Positions 61,412-64,000 of a stretch of DNA of 64,000 nucleotides are shown here, in pieces. The position numbers and the translations under genes are program-made. The stretch lies in NCBI RefSeq assembly GCF_016135805.1, contig NZ_JADWOX010000003.1, positions 1 to 64,000 on the forward strand, written 5' to 3'. How positions within the stretch are numbered: the stretch's first letter is position 1; the number at the start of each line of letters is the position of its first letter. Origin of the DNA: Caulobacter hibisci. GTDB lineage: Bacteria; Pseudomonadota; Alphaproteobacteria; Caulobacterales; Caulobacteraceae. A model generated the notes under the pieces. It was not told the origin of the DNA and did not search any database. It worked only from the letters and a program-made list of their open reading frames with translations.

Positions 61412-63412
61412 CTAGGCCCGCGCTCGCAGCGCGGACTCGCCCTTCATCAGGTCGAGACCCTTCTCGACCAGAGCCGTGACGACCTGCGGATCGATCGTAT
61501 AGTTCGAGTAGATGCCGCTGGGGTGATCGTCACCCTCAAGGTCGCGGATCGACTCGCGCGGCACCAGCAGCAGGGGCTGGTCACTGGGCCGCACACGGCG
61601 CCAGAACAGATCGATGTGTTCCCAGTGGTTGTAGTTGGCGTGACAGACCCCGGGCTTGTCCGAAAACGATGTCACCGGCACGAGGCCCCCGCCCACCGAG
61701 GCGACGTAGAAATCGGCCACGAACGACCAGATCACGGTCTCGGCGAACGAGACGTTCACCCCGGCCACGATGGTGGCCGCCTCGCCTCGGGCGGCGATGA
61801 TCTGATCGACCACGCCCTGGCAGTCGGGCGTGCCGTCGAGATAGACGAGCAGGTTCTCGTAGCGCGACTTTAGCAGGTCGATGACCGCGACCACGCCCTC
61901 GACCTGTTCGACCCACACCTTGTTGTGCGCCCGGATGGGCACCAGCAGGCAGAAATCCTTCTCCGCCGCCAGGCGCTCGATCTCGGCGAACCGCGCCGGG
62001 TCGCTTGCGGCCAGCTGGTCACGCGAACGAGCCAGCAGGCGATCGGCCATCGGCGCATCGACGGCGCTGGCCGAGGCGCGCACCACGAACCGCCCTTCGC
62101 GCAGCACCCGGGTCAGGACGTCCGGCGAGGGCACGGTTTCCACGTCGGCGGCGATTTCGGGGTAGAGCACTTCGGGCGGCAGCCAAAGGCGAGCCTGGGC
62201 GAACACCGGCTTGCCCTGCAGACGACCGGCGCGGAATTCGCGCTCGAGGCCCGAGACGTCGTTCCAGAAGTAGTGGCCCATGTTCGGGATGTAGCCCGAA
62301 AGGATGGTCAGCACCTTGGACTTGGCGCGATAGGCCGCGACCTCGTCGCGGCGATTGAGACAGATGCTGAAATAATGCCGCATCAGATCGGCGAAGGCGA
62401 AGCCGATGCACCAGTTGCGGTTGTCGTGCAGAATGATGTTCTGGCGGATGAACCAGACGTAGGAGATGCCGCCGCCCCAGCCGGCGTTGCCGACCAGGAT
62501 CATGGGGGCTTCGTCGTCGAACACCTCGTAGACCACCGGCATGAAGCCGCCCGCCGCGAGCGGGATGGACGCCTGCGCGGTGACCTTGCGACCGGTCACC
62601 GGCGAGATGAACGAGAGTTCGCCATCGCGGATGATCATGGTCTGGAACAGGTGCTGGGTCTTGGGATAACCCATCAGGCCGGTTTCGACGTGACGATCAC
62701 GCTCGAAGGCGAAGTCGTATCCGGAATCCTCCAGCAGCGCGCGGGCCAGAACCGGGTCGACCCCGGCCCCGATCAGCTGGTCGCGCTGATAATAGATTTC
62801 GTCCTGGCTGACATAGATCGCGTGCTCCCGCACCGCCGCGGCCAGGTCGTCGCCCGGAACGACGGGAGACGGCAGCTCCGGACGCGAACCGTGAACCGGT
62901 CGCGCGCCGAGGATATGGCCGAAGACGAACTCGCCGAGATCCGCCCCGACATTGCGGCCGGCGTTCTGCGCGTAGGCCACGGTGTCAATGCGCCGGTAGC
63001 TGAGACCCGACACCACCACCGAGCCGGCCTTGCAATAGAGACGCACCTCCAGCGGGCTGTCGAAAGACAGCGCGACCGGCAGTTCGCCGGCCTCGGCCGA
63101 CGGGTCGAGCTCGACCGAATTGAGGTGGTGCTGGACCAGCCCCGCCTCGAATTGCAGGACCGAGCCGGGGGAGGCCGAATAGGCGAGGTCGAAAACGTAG
63201 AACCCGGGCTCGAGGTCGAGCTTCTCGGTGTAGAACACCCAGCCTTCGCCTGAGTGCTCGATACCCGCCGCCCCGAGCTTGCCCCGCACGGTCGGCACGA
63301 CCACCGCCTCAAGGGCTATGGCGGATCCATTTTTCACGACCAAAGTCTCCTTGCGCGAAGGGCGCGCCCCGTTCAGGAGCGCGCCGATCTTGCGCTGCAA
63401 TCCGCTCAGCAT
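61412..63412 (-). CDS. Large protein of unknown function in the polysaccharide export cluster
   Basis: I do not recognise this 666-residue protein. The N-terminal part (about 20-150) looks like a beta-sandwich (EGWVFYTEKLDLEPGFYVFDLAYS, LPVALSFDSPLEVRLYCKAGSVVV). The middle (about 150-400) contains GVDPVLARALLEDSGYDFAFERDRH and VGNAGWGGGISYVWFIRQNIIL. The C-terminal half has a GT-B look: LVPIRAHNKVWVEQVEGVVAVIDLLKSRYENLLVYLDG, then FAETVIWSFVADFYVASVGGGLVPVTSFSDKPGVCH. No signal peptide or membrane helix is evident. A glycosyltransferase joined to a carbohydrate-binding part is possible but unproven. It lies 29 bp upstream of wzm and 6 bp downstream of the GME-like gene. Confidence 0.75.
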   Translation of the reverse strand: MLSGLQRKIGALLNGARPSRKETLVVKNGSAIALEAVVVPTVRGKLGAAGIEHSGEGWVFYTEKLDLEPGFYVFDLAYSASPGSVLQFEAGLVQHHLNSVELDPSAEAGELPVALSFDSPLEVRLYCKAGSVVVSGLSYRRIDTVAYAQNAGRNVGADLGEFVFGHILGARPVHGSRPELPSPVVPGDDLAAAVREHAIYVSQDEIYYQRDQLIGAGVDPVLARALLEDSGYDFAFERDRHVETGLMGYPKTQHLFQTMIIRDGELSFISPVTGRKVTAQASIPLAAGGFMPVVYEVFDDEAPMILVGNAGWGGGISYVWFIRQNIILHDNRNWCIGFAFADLMRHYFSICLNRRDEVAAYRAKSKVLTILSGYIPNMGHYFWNDVSGLEREFRAGRLQGKPVFAQARLWLPPEVLYPEIAADVETVPSPDVLTRVLREGRFVVRASASAVDAPMADRLLARSRDQLAASDPARFAEIERLAAEKDFCLLVPIRAHNKVWVEQVEGVVAVIDLLKSRYENLLVYLDGTPDCQGVVDQIIAARGEAATIVAGVNVSFAETVIWSFVADFYVASVGGGLVPVTSFSDKPGVCHANYNHWEHIDLFWRRVRPSDQPLLLVPRESIRDLEGDDHPSGIYSNYTIDPQVVTALVEKGLDLMKGESALRARA

Positions 63413-63418
63413 CGACCG

Positions 63419-64000
63419 TTACTGATTGCGCTTAACCTGCGCTTCGATCCACTCGTAAGTCTTCTCGAGCCCCTCGCGCAGCGAATGGCTCGGAGCCCAG
63501 CCCAGGGCGCTTTGGATGAGTCGATTGTCCGAATTGCGACCACGAACGCCGACCGGACCCGGAATGTGGTTCTTGGTGATCGACTTGCCGGCGATGTCGG
63601 AAACCAGGTCGACCAACTGGTCGATCGTCACCATCTCCTCCGACCCGATGTTGACCGGGCTGGTGAAGTCCGAACGCGCCAGTCGCAGGGTGCCCTCGAC
63701 GCATTCGTCGACGAACAGGAACGAGCGAGTCTGCTTGCCGTCGCCCCAGATGTCGATGGTGTCGCCCGACTTGGCCATCGCGATCTTGCGGCAGATCGCG
63801 GCCGGAGCCTTCTCGCGACCACCCGTCCAGGTGCCTTGCGGGCCGAAGATGTTGTGGTAGCGCGCGACGCGGGCCTGGATGCGGCGGTTGCGGTTGTACG
63901 TCAGGAAGAGACGCTCGCTGAACAACTTTTCCCAGCCGTATTCGCTGTCCGGCGCGGCCGGATAGGCCGAGTCCTCGGCGCAGTTGGGATTGTCCGGGTC
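63419..64000 (-). CDS. GDP-mannose 3,5-epimerase-like SDR (5' part beyond the window)
   Basis: The C-terminal 193 residues of an extended SDR run from the window edge to the stop at 63419. The active-site pair is YGWEK. ARYHNIFGPQGTWTGGREKAPAAICRK, RSFLFVDECVEGTLRLARSDF, PVNIGSEEMVTIDQL and HIPGPVGVRGRNSDNRLI match GDP-mannose 3,5-epimerase, known best in plants where it makes GDP-L-galactose. NAD-binding residues are outside the window. The sequence continues without a break past 64000, so it is partial by truncation only. Its product is probably a sugar for the polymer exported by Wzm/Wzt. Confidence 0.85.
   Translation of the reverse strand, partial: DPDNPNCAEDSAYPAAPDSEYGWEKLFSERLFLTYNRNRRIQARVARYHNIFGPQGTWTGGREKAPAAICRKIAMAKSGDTIDIWGDGKQTRSFLFVDECVEGTLRLARSDFTSPVNIGSEEMVTIDQLVDLVSDIAGKSITKNHIPGPVGVRGRNSDNRLIQSALGWAPSHSLREGLEKTYEWIEAQVKRNQ

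Overview
The window is about 68% GC, densely coded, and has the gene content of an alphaproteobacterium of the Caulobacterales (a Caulobacter-like genome). Pointers are the three TonB-dependent receptors, the hpf/ptsN/rpoN/lptBAC/rnd neighbourhood, hisS-hisZ-hisG in one operon, frequent TTG/GTG starts, little Shine-Dalgarno use at some genes, and many short palindromic repeats between genes. No phage, insertion sequence, CRISPR array or rRNA was seen. One tRNA gene is present.

Layout. 1-290: G-rich low-complexity edge, then a palindromic repeat and a LacI-type operator candidate. 291-2639: secreted GH95 alpha-L-fucosidase. 2640-3140: non-coding, with a REP pair and a chain of consecutive hairpins. 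3141-6901 (minus): his operon hisS-hisZ-hisG, headed by a previously unlisted 26-residue leader peptide with seven His codons and mutually exclusive RNA pairings. 7086-12485: secreted GH2 glycosidase and a TonB-dependent receptor. 12666-19292: pgi, a small exported protein, a redoxin, a DUF1353 lipoprotein, a DsbD-type reductase and a hotdog-fold protein. 19298-26901 (mostly minus): lptC-lptA-lptB, rpoN, exoD-like, hpf and ptsN, interrupted by a plus-strand fic gene with its own perfect palindrome. 27059-27145: tRNA-Leu(CAG). 27282-35483: NDUFA9-like protein, uppP, and gltD-gltB glutamate synthase. 35731-38050: two divergent citrate-synthase-family genes, one fused to a DNA-binding domain. 38220-43661: TonB receptor, CDF metal exporter, hldE. 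43905-51372: GST, queG, the rmlC-rmlB-rmlD-rmlA dTDP-rhamnose genes, a GT2 glycosyltransferase and argE. 51529-57779: purU, an iron-type TonB receptor, FKBP lipoprotein, galU and ilvA. 57829-64000 (minus): a polysaccharide synthesis and export cluster with GT4, an NPD-repeat protein, wzt, wzm, a 666-residue protein of unknown function, and the truncated end of a GDP-mannose-3,5-epimerase-like gene.

How it fits together. GH95 + GH2 + TonB receptor suggest uptake and trimming of a fucosylated or galactosylated plant glycan. The sugar-nucleotide genes (rmlABCD, galU, hldE, the GME-like gene, pgi) and Wzm/Wzt feed LPS and O-polysaccharide assembly. LptCAB and UppP serve the same envelope. PtsN, HPF, RpoN and GltBD sit close together and link nitrogen status to growth.

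The strongest candidates for something new are: the His-rich leader peptide and its alternative pairings upstream of hisS; the hairpin chain at 2821-3141; composite palindromic elements at convergent gene ends whose stems show compensatory changes; the DNA-binding-domain/citrate-synthase fusion facing a second citrate synthase; the fic gene with its 28-bp palindrome; and the unknown large protein beside wzm/wzt.
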